Shown piece after piece: positions 1-8,587 of a DNA stretch of 64,000 nt. The position numbers and the translations under genes were made by a program. The notes beneath the pieces are model-generated. The model saw only the letters and a program-made list of their open reading frames with translations, searched no databases and had not been told where the DNA came from. Each line of letters begins with the position of its first letter. The stretch's first letter is position 1. This DNA is from Porticoccaceae bacterium LTM1 (GTDB lineage: Bacteria; Pseudomonadota; Gammaproteobacteria; Pseudomonadales; Porticoccaceae). The stretch is from the NCBI GenBank assembly GCA_030252795.1, contig CP127080.1, forward strand, positions 942,501 to 1,006,500. The letters run 5' to 3'.

Positions 1-1044
1 GGCACCGTCGGCTATAAGTGCAACCAGGAATTCCGGGCAGTGAATGGCGGTCAGCAGTTGCCGAGGCAGGTCTACAAAGATGGCACCTGCGGCAATGTCA
101 AAGAAGTCGATAAAGGCGCTGCCGAAATTGATGGTGAACAGGAACATCAGGTACATCACCACCAGGAACAGTGGGAACGCCAGGAATCGGTTCAACAGCA
201 GAGAATCAAGGTAATCGCTGAGGGTGCGCTTCACCTGTTCGTCGCGGTGCTGAACACCTTCGATTTTTTCGGCGATCCACTGGTATCTGGCCTGGATCAG
301 CAGGTCGGTGGTGTTGCTGTCGCGGCGTTCTTCCAGTTCGGAAACCAGCGCGTCCACTTCCTTGCGAGCCTCTTCTGGCAGGGTTTGGCGCACGTTGGCG
401 TCTTTTTCCAGCAGGGCGGTCAATTGCAGGCGATTGGCGGTCTGGTCGTGCTTACGCAGAATCGCATCAATGCCCATGACCGCAGCTTCCAGTTCAGCGC
501 TGAGCGGAATACTGTGATCTCTGGTGTCTGCCTGTTCGCGCAGGCGGTTGATAATCACGTCGATCAGGGTGCCGACCCCTTCCTGCTTACTGGCAATAAT
601 TGGCACTACCGGCAATCCAATGTGCTCGGCGAGGCGATAGGGGTCAATGTGCATACCTTGCTGGTGGGCGACGTCCATCATATTGAGGGCGACCACAATC
701 GGAATGCCGGCATCGCGCAATTGCGTGGACAGGTACAGGCCACGCTCCAGGCTGGAGGCATCGATAATGTGAACCAGCAGGTCGGCTTCGCCGGACAGTA
801 CATAGTGCTGGGCAATCTGCTGGTCCAGTGAATCCTCTTCGTGGGATACATGCAGTGAATAGGTGCCGGGGAGGTCGACCACTTCAAAGGTGGTTTCGCC
901 GTGACGGAAATGTCCGGTTTTACGCTCAACGGTAACGCCGGGCCAGTTGCCAACCTTCTGGTGGCTGCCGGTCATCGCATTAAAGAGGGTGGATTTACCG
1001 CAGTTGGGATTTCCAACCAGCGCAAGGGTAAAGGTCTTATTCAT
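1..1044 (-). CDS. feoB: Ferrous iron transporter FeoB, N-terminal part (cut by window edge)
   Basis: FeoB imports Fe2+ through the inner membrane using a cytoplasmic G-protein domain. The visible 348 codons begin MNKTFTLALVGNPNCGKST, giving the G1 P-loop at once. G3 (DLPGTYS) and G4 (NMMD) follow, then the helical GDI-like region, and near the window edge the first membrane segment (FPLFLVVMYLMFLF). The ATG overlaps the feoA stop as ATGA, so the two genes are translationally coupled. The reading frame is open to base 1, and the permease part lies outside the window. A Fur-like site lies upstream of feoA. Identification is secure. Confidence 0.96.
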   Translation of the reverse strand, partial: MNKTFTLALVGNPNCGKSTLFNAMTGSHQKVGNWPGVTVERKTGHFRHGETTFEVVDLPGTYSLHVSHEEDSLDQQIAQHYVLSGEADLLVHIIDASSLERGLYLSTQLRDAGIPIVVALNMMDVAHQQGMHIDPYRLAEHIGLPVVPIIASKQEGVGTLIDVIINRLREQADTRDHSIPLSAELEAAVMGIDAILRKHDQTANRLQLTALLEKDANVRQTLPEEARKEVDALVSELEERRDSNTTDLLIQARYQWIAEKIEGVQHRDEQVKRTLSDYLDSLLLNRFLAFPLFLVVMYLMFLFTINFGSAFIDFFDIAAGAIFVDLPRQLLTAIHCPEFLVALIADGA

Positions 1045-1283
1045 ACTTTAATTACGTGTATTTGGCCGGCTTCTGCGCGGCGCAGGCTCAATTTGAATCC
1101 GCGTACTTTAAGGCTCATTGGGTCGCCAAGCGGGGCAACGCCTTGCAGTTCGATGGTGGTGCCGGGGGTAAGTCCCAGGCTCATCAGGCGGTTGCGATAG
1201 TTGGCATCAATGCCATTGAAGTGGTCGATGATGGCTTTTTCGCCGACTTTCAGCTGATGCAGGGGGGTGCTGTTGTTGGTCAC
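1041..1283 (-). CDS. feoA: Ferrous iron transport protein FeoA
   Basis: An 80-residue SH3-like FeoA protein, the usual small cytoplasmic partner of FeoB. The core motif RNRLMSLGLTPGTTIE near residues 31-46 and the following GDPMSLKVRG segment are typical of the family, and the length is normal. It is the first gene of the feoAB unit and overlaps feoB by four bases. Its promoter region faces that of the divergent porin gene, and a Fur-box-like sequence lies about 50-75 bp upstream, which fits iron-repressed transcription. No FeoC-like gene is visible before the window edge. Confidence 0.95.
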   Translation of the reverse strand: MTNNSTPLHQLKVGEKAIIDHFNGIDANYRNRLMSLGLTPGTTIELQGVAPLGDPMSLKVRGFKLSLRRAEAGQIHVIKV

Positions 1284-1331
1284 GCTGGCCTACCGAATCC
1301 TGTTGAATGCGGGAAAGGATAGCTACCCGCG

Positions 1332-1357
1332 AATAAAAATGAAAATCATTCTTATTA
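1332..1357. promoter_or_regulatory. Fur-box-like site upstream of feoAB
   Basis: AT-rich near-palindrome built around aaaatgaaaatcattctta. It resembles the Fur consensus GATAATGATAATCATTATC and lies between feoA and the divergent porin gene. The match was judged by eye; regulation is inferred from the downstream ferrous iron transporter. Confidence 0.6.
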
Positions 1358-1548
1358 TGCCATTGATGGTTTTGGAAGGGAATTGCTCGCTGGGATCTCT
1401 TTGATCTGGGTCAGTTGGCTTGCTTGACTGCACCGTAGTGCTGCTATTTACGTGGTAACGGCAGAAGTGGCCCAGATCTGTTGTGGGTTTAACTGTGTAC
1501 TGGCGGAATCTGTATTTGACGCAAATCAAATTTGTTGCAAATCTAGTT

Positions 1549-1567
1549 GATAATCATTTTCATTACC
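1549..1567. promoter_or_regulatory. Fur-box-like site upstream of the porin gene
   Basis: The sequence gataatcattttcattacc is a close match to the 19-bp Fur consensus, and a partial further repeat (actatcatttc) follows. It lies about 90 bp before the porin start. With the site at 1332-1357 it brackets the feoA/porin divergent region, so both transcription units are probably iron-repressed. The remaining bases of this 371-bp gap show no gene. Confidence 0.65.
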
Positions 1568-1654
1568 ACTATCATTTCGCCCGAAATTGATTGCTCCTCT
1601 CAATGGAAGGGGGGTAAACAACAAACAACATTACCCAACAAGTAAGGACGTTCC

Positions 1655-2863
1655 ATGTTCAAGAAAACTTTGGTTGCTTTGGCGGTTGCCAGTGCCTCTT
1701 TTGCCGCAGTTGCAGACAATGAACAAACCCAACCTTCCCTGGAAGAGATGTGGAAACTGATTCAGCAGCAGAACGCTGAAATCAAGGAACTGAAAGCAGA
1801 ACTGAACAAAAACAAGACCCAGATTCAGGAGACTGAAATCAAGGTTGTTGCTACTGCTGAAGCTGTTGAGAAGCAGGCTACTGTTTCTTCTGCCAGTGCT
1901 CGTTGGGCAGAAAAAACCACTCTGGGCGGTTACGGTGAGCACCACTTCAACCACTTTGAAGAAGGTACTGACAAAGTTGATGCCCACCGCTTCGTACTGT
2001 TCATGGGACATCAGTTCAACGACAAAGTAAGCTTTTTCTCTGAGCTGGAAGTAGAGCACGGTTTTGCTGGTCCGGACGATGAAGCCCCGGGCGAAGTTGA
2101 GCTGGAACAGGCTTACATCAAGTGGGATTTTGCTGAAAAACACAGCGCTGTTATGGGTCAGTTCCTGGTGCCAGTGGGTATCCTGAACGAAACTCACGAG
2201 CCGGACACTTTCTACGGCACCGAGCGTAACAATGTTGAAAGCAAAATCGTTCCGGCTACCTGGTGGGAAACCGGTGTAATGCTGCAAGGTGAGCTGGCTC
2301 CTGGCTTTACCTATAACGCTGCCATTCACAGCGGCCTGAACCTGGATGACGCTGACGGTGTTCGCGATGGTCGCCAGAAGTCTGCCAAAGCAGATGCTGA
2401 AGATCTGGCTTTCACTGGTCGACTGAAATACACCGGTATTGCCGGCCTGGAACTGGCTGCTACCCTGCAATACCAGCAAGATGTTACCCAAGGTACTTTT
2501 GAAACTGCTGATGCTACCCTGTTTGAAACCCACGCGGTTTACCAGAGCGGCAACTTCGGTCTGCGCGCCCTTTACGCTGACTGGAATATCGATGGCATTG
2601 ATTTCAATCTGAGTGGTTACGACGAGCAAACTGGTTGGTACATTGAGCCATCTTACAAAGTGACCGACAAAACCGGCCTGTTCGTTCGCTACAGCGAGTG
2701 GAACAATCTGGAAGGTCTGTCTGGCTCTCAGGAATCAGAGCGTCTGGACTACGGTGTGAACTACTGGCTGACCGATACAGTTGTTCTGAAAGCGGACTAC
2801 TCCGATGACCGCAACGGTGGTAACGACAGCCTGAACCTGGGTCTGGGCTGGTCTTTCTACTGA
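1655..2863 (+). CDS. Outer-membrane porin with N-terminal coiled coil
   Basis: 402-residue exported beta-barrel protein. A signal peptide (about residues 1-20, ending FAAVA) is followed by a heptad-rich segment near residues 28-70 that should form a short periplasmic coiled coil, as in DcaP-like and phosphate-selective-type porins. From about residue 85 come alternating amphipathic strands, and the chain ends LGLGWSFY with the terminal aromatic expected for outer-membrane insertion. A good ribosome site (agtaagga) precedes the ATG. It diverges from feoAB behind a Fur-like site, so a role in passage of iron or an electron-shuttle compound is an inference. The actual substrate cannot be read from sequence. 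Confidence 0.85.
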   Translation: MFKKTLVALAVASASFAAVADNEQTQPSLEEMWKLIQQQNAEIKELKAELNKNKTQIQETEIKVVATAEAVEKQATVSSASARWAEKTTLGGYGEHHFNHFEEGTDKVDAHRFVLFMGHQFNDKVSFFSELEVEHGFAGPDDEAPGEVELEQAYIKWDFAEKHSAVMGQFLVPVGILNETHEPDTFYGTERNNVESKIVPATWWETGVMLQGELAPGFTYNAAIHSGLNLDDADGVRDGRQKSAKADAEDLAFTGRLKYTGIAGLELAATLQYQQDVTQGTFETADATLFETHAVYQSGNFGLRALYADWNIDGIDFNLSGYDEQTGWYIEPSYKVTDKTGLFVRYSEWNNLEGLSGSQESERLDYGVNYWLTDTVVLKADYSDDRNGGNDSLNLGLGWSFY

Positions 2864-2889
2864 GCCTGAGTGCTCGATAGTGACGAAAC

Positions 2890-2961
2890 CGTCATTGCGA
2901 GCGCAGCGAGTAATCCAGTGTCTTTGATGTTTGTTTAGGCGCTGGATTGCTCCGCTATTGG
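2890..2961. repeat. REP-like intergenic inverted repeat
   Basis: The left half starts gtcattgcgagcgcagcgag and ends taatccagtg; the right half is gctggattgctccgct. Together they form a hairpin in the porin/FMN-protein gap. A related single unit occurs at 32010-32047. This is the common gtcattgcgag...caatccag type of dispersed bacterial repeat. Confidence 0.7.
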
Positions 2962-2999
2962 CCAGTATTTTTATTCAGAAAACGGCATTGAGAATACTC

Positions 3000-3548
3000 A
3001 TGCGAGCGATTGGACTTATCTTGTGTCTCTTGGTCTGTTCCTTCAGTTGGGCAGAGCCATCCGCGCTTGACCGTTTTTTGGTTCAATCTTTTGGCGAACA
3101 GCCGCCAAAACCTACCATGCTGTGGCTCAATGGCGAGCAGCGTGAGCAGGCTTCCAAAATTCTTGATCGTCGCTTTGGCGGATTTCGAGTTCGCTATTGG
3201 CAGCAGGATGATCGCACCGCCTGGGTCATGGATGAAATTGGCAAGGAGCTGCCAATCACCATTGGCATAGTGGTTGCGGACACCGGTATCGAAAAAGTCG
3301 AGATTCTTGAATACCGCGAGAGTCGTGGTGGTGAGGTGAAATACCCGTTTTTTACCAGTCAGTTTTCCGGTGCACGGTTGGATGAGGAGAAGTCCAGTCA
3401 GAAACTCGATACTGACATTGATGGTATCAGCGGTGCGACTCTGTCGGTGCGCGCGGTAAAAAAAGTCGCTACACTGGCGCTCTTTTTTCATCACCAAATA
3501 AGCCAGCCAAAATCGGATGACGCACAAACTGCCCAAACGGGCCACTAA
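3000..3548 (+). CDS. Periplasmic FMN-binding domain protein
   Basis: 182-residue protein with a signal peptide (MRAIGLILCLLVCSFSWA) and an FMN-binding domain. The motif DIDGISGATLS near residues 140-150 matches the flavinylation signature in which the second Thr/Ser of SGAT(x)S receives FMN covalently from ApbE. It should therefore be a secreted flavin electron carrier. The ATG at 3000 was preferred over an in-frame start at 2931 because it opens the signal peptide. The 3' end overlaps the next gene by 32 bases, so the two are coupled. Together with the PepSY protein and the Feo locus it suggests periplasmic redox chemistry on iron. No ApbE gene is in the window. Confidence 0.85.
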   Translation: MRAIGLILCLLVCSFSWAEPSALDRFLVQSFGEQPPKPTMLWLNGEQREQASKILDRRFGGFRVRYWQQDDRTAWVMDEIGKELPITIGIVVADTGIEKVEILEYRESRGGEVKYPFFTSQFSGARLDEEKSSQKLDTDIDGISGATLSVRAVKKVATLALFFHHQISQPKSDDAQTAQTGH

Positions 3549-4302
3549 TCACTTTCGACAGGTCCTGTGGCGCTGGCATCGGCGTTTGGGGCTTGCGGTC
3601 GCTTTACTGGTGCTGCTGCTGGCTGTCACCGGAATTCTTATCAACCACTCCGATGGATTAAGTCTGGACCAAAAGCCGGTTCCCCGTTGGATGCTCTCTC
3701 TAGCCTACGATATTGAAGCGCCGGCCATTACCAGCTTTTCCGTAGGCGATCACTGGGCCAGTCATGCCAAGGGCAACGGGCTTTATTGGGATAACAGTGA
3801 ATTGACCTGGAGCGACAGCCCGCTGGTTGGGGCGATCAAAAGCGCTGATTTTTATTTGCTCGCTACGGGTAAAGAGTTGCTGTTGGTTACAAGCGACGGA
3901 ACATTAGCTGAACGTATTGACGAGAGCTATGGCCTGCCTCAGCCAGTGAATAAGCTTGGCATAAGCACTAACAATGTTTATTTAAAAAGCGGTGACGAGA
4001 TTTATCAGGTAGATGTTGAGCAGCTTGCCTGGACGGTTGTGGAAACTGAAAAAGTTGATTGGACGCTGCCAGTTAGTTTGCCTGAAAAGTTGGAAGGTGA
4101 ACTGGCGGAGCAATTTATCGGCAAGGAAATCAGCTGGGAGCGCTGGTTATTGGATTTGCACAGTGGCCGGTTGTTTGGCAATGCCGGGCCATGGCTTATG
4201 GATGTGGTGGCTCTGTCGTTAATTATTTTGGCAATTAGCGGGTTTTCTACCTGGTATTCCGCGCACTTAACTCGTCGCCGTCGTAAGCAGGGAAGGCATT
4301 AA
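3517..4302 (+). CDS. PepSY-associated transmembrane protein
   Basis: 261-residue inner-membrane protein. A membrane segment spans about residues 24-42, preceded by WRWHRRLG and followed by NHSDG. A periplasmic domain of about 180 residues follows, then LDLHSGRLFG and a second membrane segment at about 226-246. This is the layout of short PepSY_TM proteins; the His residues flanking the helices (H21, H44, and the one in LDLHSG) are placed as in heme-binding members. It overlaps the FMN-protein gene. The likely role is passing electrons from the membrane to the flavinylated partner, by analogy with PepSY/FMN-bind reductase sets; this is inferred and not shown by the sequence. Confidence 0.8.
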   Translation: MTHKLPKRATNHFRQVLWRWHRRLGLAVALLVLLLAVTGILINHSDGLSLDQKPVPRWMLSLAYDIEAPAITSFSVGDHWASHAKGNGLYWDNSELTWSDSPLVGAIKSADFYLLATGKELLLVTSDGTLAERIDESYGLPQPVNKLGISTNNVYLKSGDEIYQVDVEQLAWTVVETEKVDWTLPVSLPEKLEGELAEQFIGKEISWERWLLDLHSGRLFGNAGPWLMDVVALSLIILAISGFSTWYSAHLTRRRRKQGRH

Positions 4303-4362
4303 TTTGTATTGGTAGTGAGTGTGTCGTGGTTTTGATTTTCGGAAAGTTTATTGCCTGAAATC

Positions 4363-4438
4363 GCCATCACCAGACCGGAACAGGCCGGCCCTCATAATAC
4401 CCGCAAATCGGGCTAACCTGTTCCGGTCTGGTAATGGC
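4363..4438. repeat. Long hairpin, conserved-loop family, copy A
   Basis: Two 22-base arms (4363-4384 and 4417-4438) pair with one mismatch around a 32-base loop containing cctcataatacccgcaaatc. The loop matches those of hairpins at 31894-31969 and 43498-43572, while the outer arm sequences differ. It lies in the 228-bp gap between the PepSY gene and argF, next to a REP-like unit. No gene was found in that gap. Confidence 0.85.
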
Positions 4439-4472
4439 TTGCGTTGGTGGTCTTATATGCCGAAAACTCGTT

Positions 4473-4497
4473 CGTCATCCCCGCGTAGGCGGGGATC
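4473..4497. repeat. REP-like unit
   Basis: Core cgtcatccccgcgtaggcgg followed by ggat, a short inverted repeat of the tcatccccgcg..gcgggga type. Related copies lie at 31266-31307 and 43929-44003. Confidence 0.7.
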
Positions 4498-4530
4498 TAT
4501 TGGCGTCGCGCTGCTCAGGATGGCACTGAA

Positions 4531-5445
4531 CTAGTGACTTGCGTTGATTAAAAATTCCATCAGCGCTTTCTGCGCATGCAGGCGATTTTCCGCCTCGTCC
4601 CAGATCACCGAGATGTTTTTGTCTTCCATCACCTCGTTGGTGACTTCCATACCCCGGTAGGCTGGCAGACAGTGCATAAACAGCGCATCGTCCTTGGCCA
4701 GAGACATTAAGTTGTGGTCGACAATAAACCCGTCAAAGGCTTTTTGGCGGATTGCCTTTTCCTCTTCCTGCCCCATGGATGCCCAGGTGTCGGTAACCAC
4801 CAGGTCGGCATTGGATACCGCTTCTTTGGGGTCGCGGGTAAGGGTGATTCGACCGGCAAACTTCTCCAGCAACTCGGCACTTGGCTCGTAGCCTTCAGGG
4901 CAGGCGATGTTGAGGTGAAAGTCGAGCATGTCGGCAGCGTTCATGTAGGAGTGGCACATATTGTTGCCGTCACCAACCCAGGCGACAGTTTTTCCCTGCA
5001 TGGAGCCGCGGTGCTCGACATAGGTCTGAATGTCGGCGAGCAGTTGGCAGGGGTGGTAGTCGTCGGTCAGGGCGTTGATCACTGGTACATTTGAGTAGCT
5101 GGCAAAGGTTTCCACTTTGCTGTGCTCAAAGGTGCGAATCATCACGATATCAACCATACGGGAAATCACTCGTGCGGAATCCTCGATTGGCTCTCCACGA
5201 CCCAGCTGGGTGTCGTTGGATGACAAAAACAGTGCGCTGCCACCCAATTGCGCCATGCCCGCCTCAAATGAAACGCGGGTGCGGGTTGAGGATTTCTCAA
5301 AAATCATTGCCAGTACTTTGCCAGCCAGTGGTTTGCCGGCAGTGCCACTGCGATGCTGGGCCTTCAGTTCGATTGCACGGTCAATAACCTGTTGAAGTTC
5401 GGCTTTGCTCAAATCCTGCAGCGTCAAAAAGTGTCGAATAGTCAT
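4531..5445 (-). CDS. argF: Ornithine carbamoyltransferase
   Basis: 304 residues, normal for anabolic OTCase, which joins carbamoyl phosphate to ornithine to give citrulline in arginine synthesis. The carbamoyl-phosphate loop SSTRTR lies near residues 51-57, HPCQ near 131, and the catalytic MHCLP near 259-263. The gene starts 9 bases after the argD stop on the same strand, so argD-argF is likely one transcript. No ARG box was identified. Confidence 0.97.
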   Translation of the reverse strand: MTIRHFLTLQDLSKAELQQVIDRAIELKAQHRSGTAGKPLAGKVLAMIFEKSSTRTRVSFEAGMAQLGGSALFLSSNDTQLGRGEPIEDSARVISRMVDIVMIRTFEHSKVETFASYSNVPVINALTDDYHPCQLLADIQTYVEHRGSMQGKTVAWVGDGNNMCHSYMNAADMLDFHLNIACPEGYEPSAELLEKFAGRITLTRDPKEAVSNADLVVTDTWASMGQEEEKAIRQKAFDGFIVDHNLMSLAKDDALFMHCLPAYRGMEVTNEVMEDKNISVIWDEAENRLHAQKALMEFLINASH

Positions 5446-5454
5446 GTTGTTCCC

Positions 5455-6624
5455 CTAGAATCCTTCGATGACTTCAGTCAGCGTAGTAACCAGAAGCTCG
5501 GCTTCGTCGTCGCTGAGGTTTAGTGGTGGCAGCAAACGAATGACTTTTTCTGCAGTCACTGTAATCAGCAAACCTTTCGCAGCGGCGGCGGCGACCAGTT
5601 CTGTGCACGGGCGTTCCAGTTCGATACCAATCATCATGCCCTTGCCGCGTACTTCGCTCACGTGCAGGCAGTTGGCCAGTGTATCGCGGAAGCGTTGAAT
5701 AAGGTGCTCGCCCATCTGTGCTGCGCGTTCAATCAGGTTTTCCTTTTCCATGGCCTCTATAACGGCCAGGCCAACTGTACAGGCCAGTGGGTTGCCACCA
5801 AAGGTGGAGCCGTGGCTGCCGGGCTGCATTAGTTCGGAGGCTTCGCCAGAGGTCATGCATACTCCGATTGGCATACCGTTACCGAGCCCTTTGGCGGTGG
5901 TGACGATATCGGGAACAATTCCAGCGTGTTGATAGGCAAAGTATTTGCCGGTGCGACCATTTCCGGTCTGGATCTCGTCGAGGATCAGCAGCACATTGTT
6001 GTCGGAGCAGATTTTGCGAAGTTTTTGCAGGTAGTCGTTGGGCGGAACATGAATACCGCCTTCACCCTGGATCGGCTCAAGCATTACCGCGACGATTTCC
6101 GGATTGTTGGTGATCAGCTGGGCAACAGCATCTGCGTCACCAAATGGCGCGCGTACGAAACCTTGTACCAGCGGCCCGTAGCCTTTCTGGACTTTCGGGT
6201 TGGCGGTCGCGGTGAGCGTAGCCATGGTGCGGCCGTGGAATGCACTGGTCATAACCACGATAGTAGGGTTTTGGATGCCCTTGTTGGTTCCGTGAAGGCG
6301 AGCCAGCTTGATCGCCGCCTCATTGGCTTCGGCTCCGGAGTTGCCGAAAAACATCTTGTCCATCCCGGATACCTGGCGCAGTTTGTTCGCGAGGTTTTCC
6401 TGGGCTGGCAAGTTGTACAGGTTGGACGTATGAATCAGGGTCGCAGCCTGTTTGCTGATTGCCTCGGTAACTGCCGGGTGTGAGTGCCCCAGTCCGCACA
6501 CTGCAATGCCTGCAATTGCGTCCAGGTAGCGTTTGTTATTGATATCCCATACAAAACTGCCTTCGCCTTTTAACAAGGTCAGTTGCCGGGTGCCATAGGT
6601 GTTTATCAGTGCATCGGTGGCCAT
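5455..6624 (-). CDS. argD: Acetylornithine aminotransferase
   Basis: 389-residue class III PLP aminotransferase that converts N-acetylglutamate semialdehyde to N-acetylornithine. It shows GNSGAEANEAAIKLAR, LDEIQTGNGRTG, and the PLP lysine in TTAKGLGNG. The ATG at 6624 is chosen because a purine-rich ribosome site (caggac) lies just upstream and family homology starts at once (MATDALINTYG). The in-frame 40-residue extension back to 6744 is hydrophobic and not family-like. It forms an operon with argF and diverges from grxD. Confidence 0.96.
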   Translation of the reverse strand: MATDALINTYGTRQLTLLKGEGSFVWDINNKRYLDAIAGIAVCGLGHSHPAVTEAISKQAATLIHTSNLYNLPAQENLANKLRQVSGMDKMFFGNSGAEANEAAIKLARLHGTNKGIQNPTIVVMTSAFHGRTMATLTATANPKVQKGYGPLVQGFVRAPFGDADAVAQLITNNPEIVAVMLEPIQGEGGIHVPPNDYLQKLRKICSDNNVLLILDEIQTGNGRTGKYFAYQHAGIVPDIVTTAKGLGNGMPIGVCMTSGEASELMQPGSHGSTFGGNPLACTVGLAVIEAMEKENLIERAAQMGEHLIQRFRDTLANCLHVSEVRGKGMMIGIELERPCTELVAAAAAKGLLITVTAEKVIRLLPPLNLSDDEAELLVTTLTEVIEGF

Positions 6625-6928
6625 AAAGGGTCCTGTTAAATTGTCTTCCGGGTTTTCCCGGCAATAATCAGGGGCTGGTAGGCTCAGACCCCCTGAAGTA
6701 GCTAAAAAAAGAAAAAGCAGCACTACGAGTAGGGCTGCCGTCACTTGTCTCCGTTATCATAGCCCAAGCTAAACCGGATGAGATAGAGGAGAAGGCACAT
6801 ATTTACCGCTCGGCCTGTTTTAGCCCTAGATAAGTTGTGGTTTTTAGTGGGTCAGCTTTGCAGTAGAATTGCCCTTTCACTTTCAACCGCATCCCCCAGT
6901 GGGACCCGCAACACGAGGTTGTCATTTT

Positions 6929-7249
6929 ATGACCGATATAATGGATACCATCCGCGACCAGATTGAAAGCAACGCGGTAATTTTGTACATGAAGGGCTCT
7001 CCCAACCAGCCTCAGTGCGGCTTTTCTGCCCGTACCGTGCAAGCGATGATGGCTTGCGGCAAGCGTTTTGCGTATGTGGATATTCTGGCCAACCCGGAAA
7101 TTCGTGCCAATCTGCCTCAATATGGCAACTGGCCAACTTTCCCGCAGCTGTGGGTGAACGGGGAGTTGATCGGCGGCTGTGACATCGTCACCGAAATGTA
7201 CGAGAACGGTGAATTGAAGGCGTTGCTGGAAGAGGCAACTGCCGAGTAA
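6929..7249 (+). CDS. grxD: Monothiol glutaredoxin GrxD
   Basis: 106-residue monothiol glutaredoxin with the QCGFSARTVQ active site (CGFS) near residues 29-32 and the glutathione-binding motifs WPTFPQLWVNG and GGCDI. Such proteins bind and carry 2Fe-2S clusters with glutathione and BolA partners. The ATG at 6929 is preferred over an in-frame start at 6869 because MTDIMDTI is the usual beginning and a gagg ribosome site precedes it. It stands alone, upstream of a peroxiredoxin gene. Confidence 0.96.
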   Translation: MTDIMDTIRDQIESNAVILYMKGSPNQPQCGFSARTVQAMMACGKRFAYVDILANPEIRANLPQYGNWPTFPQLWVNGELIGGCDIVTEMYENGELKALLEEATAE

Positions 7250-7315
7250 CTCGAAAATTCTTTTTGTGAGGCAAATGCCTCGCAGCTCATTATCAGGAAT
7301 TAAGGAGAAATAAAC

Positions 7316-7921
7316 ATGGGCGTATTAGTAGGCAAACAAGCTCCGGATTTTACCGCAGCGGCTGTTCTGGGTAACGGCGAAATCGTTGGTAACTTCAACC
7401 TGGCTGAAACCATTAAAGGCAAAAAAGCGGTAATTTTCTTCTATCCGCTGGACTTCACTTTTGTATGTCCGTCAGAGCTGATCGCATTTGATCACCGCTT
7501 TGAAGAGTTCCAAAAGCGTGGTGTTGAGGTGATCGGTGTTTCCATCGATTCTCAATTCACTCACAACGCCTGGCGTAATACCCCGATTAACGAAGGCGGT
7601 ATCGGTCAGGTGAAATACCCGCTGGTTGCCGACGTTAAGCACGAAATCTGCAAGGCTTACGATGTTGAGTTCGATGCAGCCGGTGTTGCGTTCCGTGGCT
7701 CTTTCCTGATCGACGAAGACGGTACCGTTCGTCACCAGGTGGTTAACGATCTGCCGCTGGGCCGTAATGTTGACGAAATGCTGCGTATGGTTGACGCGCT
7801 GAGCTTCCACCAGGAGCACGGTGAAGTTTGCCCGGCTGGCTGGCAGGAAGGTGACAAAGGTATGACTGCATCCGGTGAGGGTGTTGCTGCTTACCTGAGC
7901 GAGAATGCCGACAAGCTGTAA
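7316..7921 (+). CDS. Typical 2-Cys peroxiredoxin
   Basis: 201-residue AhpC/Prx1-type thiol peroxidase that reduces H2O2 and organic peroxides. The peroxidatic Cys51 sits in DFTFVCPSEL, the resolving Cys in EVCPAGW near residue 172. The segment NEGGIGQ corresponds to the GGLG loop of overoxidation-sensitive enzymes. A strong ribosome site (aaggag) precedes the ATG. Monocistronic between grxD and a bidirectional terminator. The reductant partner is not in the window. Confidence 0.95.
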   Translation: MGVLVGKQAPDFTAAAVLGNGEIVGNFNLAETIKGKKAVIFFYPLDFTFVCPSELIAFDHRFEEFQKRGVEVIGVSIDSQFTHNAWRNTPINEGGIGQVKYPLVADVKHEICKAYDVEFDAAGVAFRGSFLIDEDGTVRHQVVNDLPLGRNVDEMLRMVDALSFHQEHGEVCPAGWQEGDKGMTASGEGVAAYLSENADKL

Positions 7922-7935
7922 TCAATCACAGCAAT

Positions 7936-7970
7936 AAAAAAGGGCACCAGTTGGTGCCCTTTTTGTTTTT
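7936..7970. terminator. Bidirectional rho-independent terminator
   Basis: Stem agggcaccagttggtgccct flanked by A and T runs, between the convergent peroxiredoxin and DUF4124 genes; it can end transcription in both directions. Confidence 0.9.
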
Positions 7971-7980
7971 TTCTGTTGTG

Positions 7981-8409
7981 TTAATCGCAGAACTCTTTTT
8001 CCTGCTTTTCAGCCTGTTTAAGTCTCTGCTGATGCTCATCAGGAGTCAGGTAGCGTTTTTCACCAGATGGCCCTTCAACACGTATTCGGGGGAAATTGCG
8101 CAGTTTTTCAAGTTGGGCTCTTACTTGGGCGCATTTTTCAGGGTCTTTTTTACTTTCTGGTGGTGGTGGGGTTAGAGCCTTACGAGTTGGTTTCTTCTCG
8201 GCGTCAGTTCTTGCTTCCGGCTCTTCTTGCTTGGTTACAGCGGTACCGGTAGAAATGCTGATTAATTCAGCTTTCTGGTTCTCGGGAGGTCTTGCGGAAT
8301 AGTGAGTAACCCCGTTTTTATCGACCCACTTATAGAGTTTCTGCTTGGCATCGGCCTGCAATGGTATCAACAGGGCCAGGGCAATCGCGGCCAGAGCTGC
8401 TCGGTTCAT
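7981..8409 (-). CDS. DUF4124 domain periplasmic protein
   Basis: 142-residue exported protein. Signal peptide at about residues 1-21 (ALLIPLQADA), then the DUF4124 core KLYKWVDKNGVTHYSARPP, a Pro/Lys-rich linker, and a charged C-terminal segment with one Cys at about 93 and one next to the end. The function of the family is unknown. It is a single gene convergent with the peroxiredoxin gene. Confidence 0.85.
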   Translation of the reverse strand: MNRAALAAIALALLIPLQADAKQKLYKWVDKNGVTHYSARPPENQKAELISISTGTAVTKQEEPEARTDAEKKPTRKALTPPPPESKKDPEKCAQVRAQLEKLRNFPRIRVEGPSGEKRYLTPDEHQQRLKQAEKQEKEFCD

Positions 8410-8587
8410 CTTCCATTCTCCTTATTGTTGAGTGGATTCTACACAATCCCGACCCAATCAATGAGATCTGATTCAAATATAGTCAATTTAGCTTAGCAGT
8501 AACGCTAAGCTGTTGTTTCACGGCTATTTTGCCCTATCATAGATGCCAGATTATCAACCTGCTGATCAAAGGTGTGACAGCGATATT

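Noticed and set aside
40-831. 263-codon open frame on the plus strand
   Set aside because: It lies opposite feoB, whose GTPase motifs are clear on the minus strand; its translation shows no family features.
1631-2629. 332-codon open frame opposite the porin gene
   Set aside because: Antisense shadow; the plus-strand frame has a signal peptide, strands and a terminal aromatic residue.
4363-4438. Conserved-loop hairpins as integron attC sites
   Set aside because: Conserved R boxes of attC are missing at the arm ends, the conserved part is the loop, and no integron integrase is near; XerD at 32629 is the core chromosomal enzyme.
6625-6744. 40-residue N-terminal extension of ArgD with a hydrophobic start
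   Set aside because: A good ribosome site and the family start are at 6624; a secreted ArgD would make no sense.
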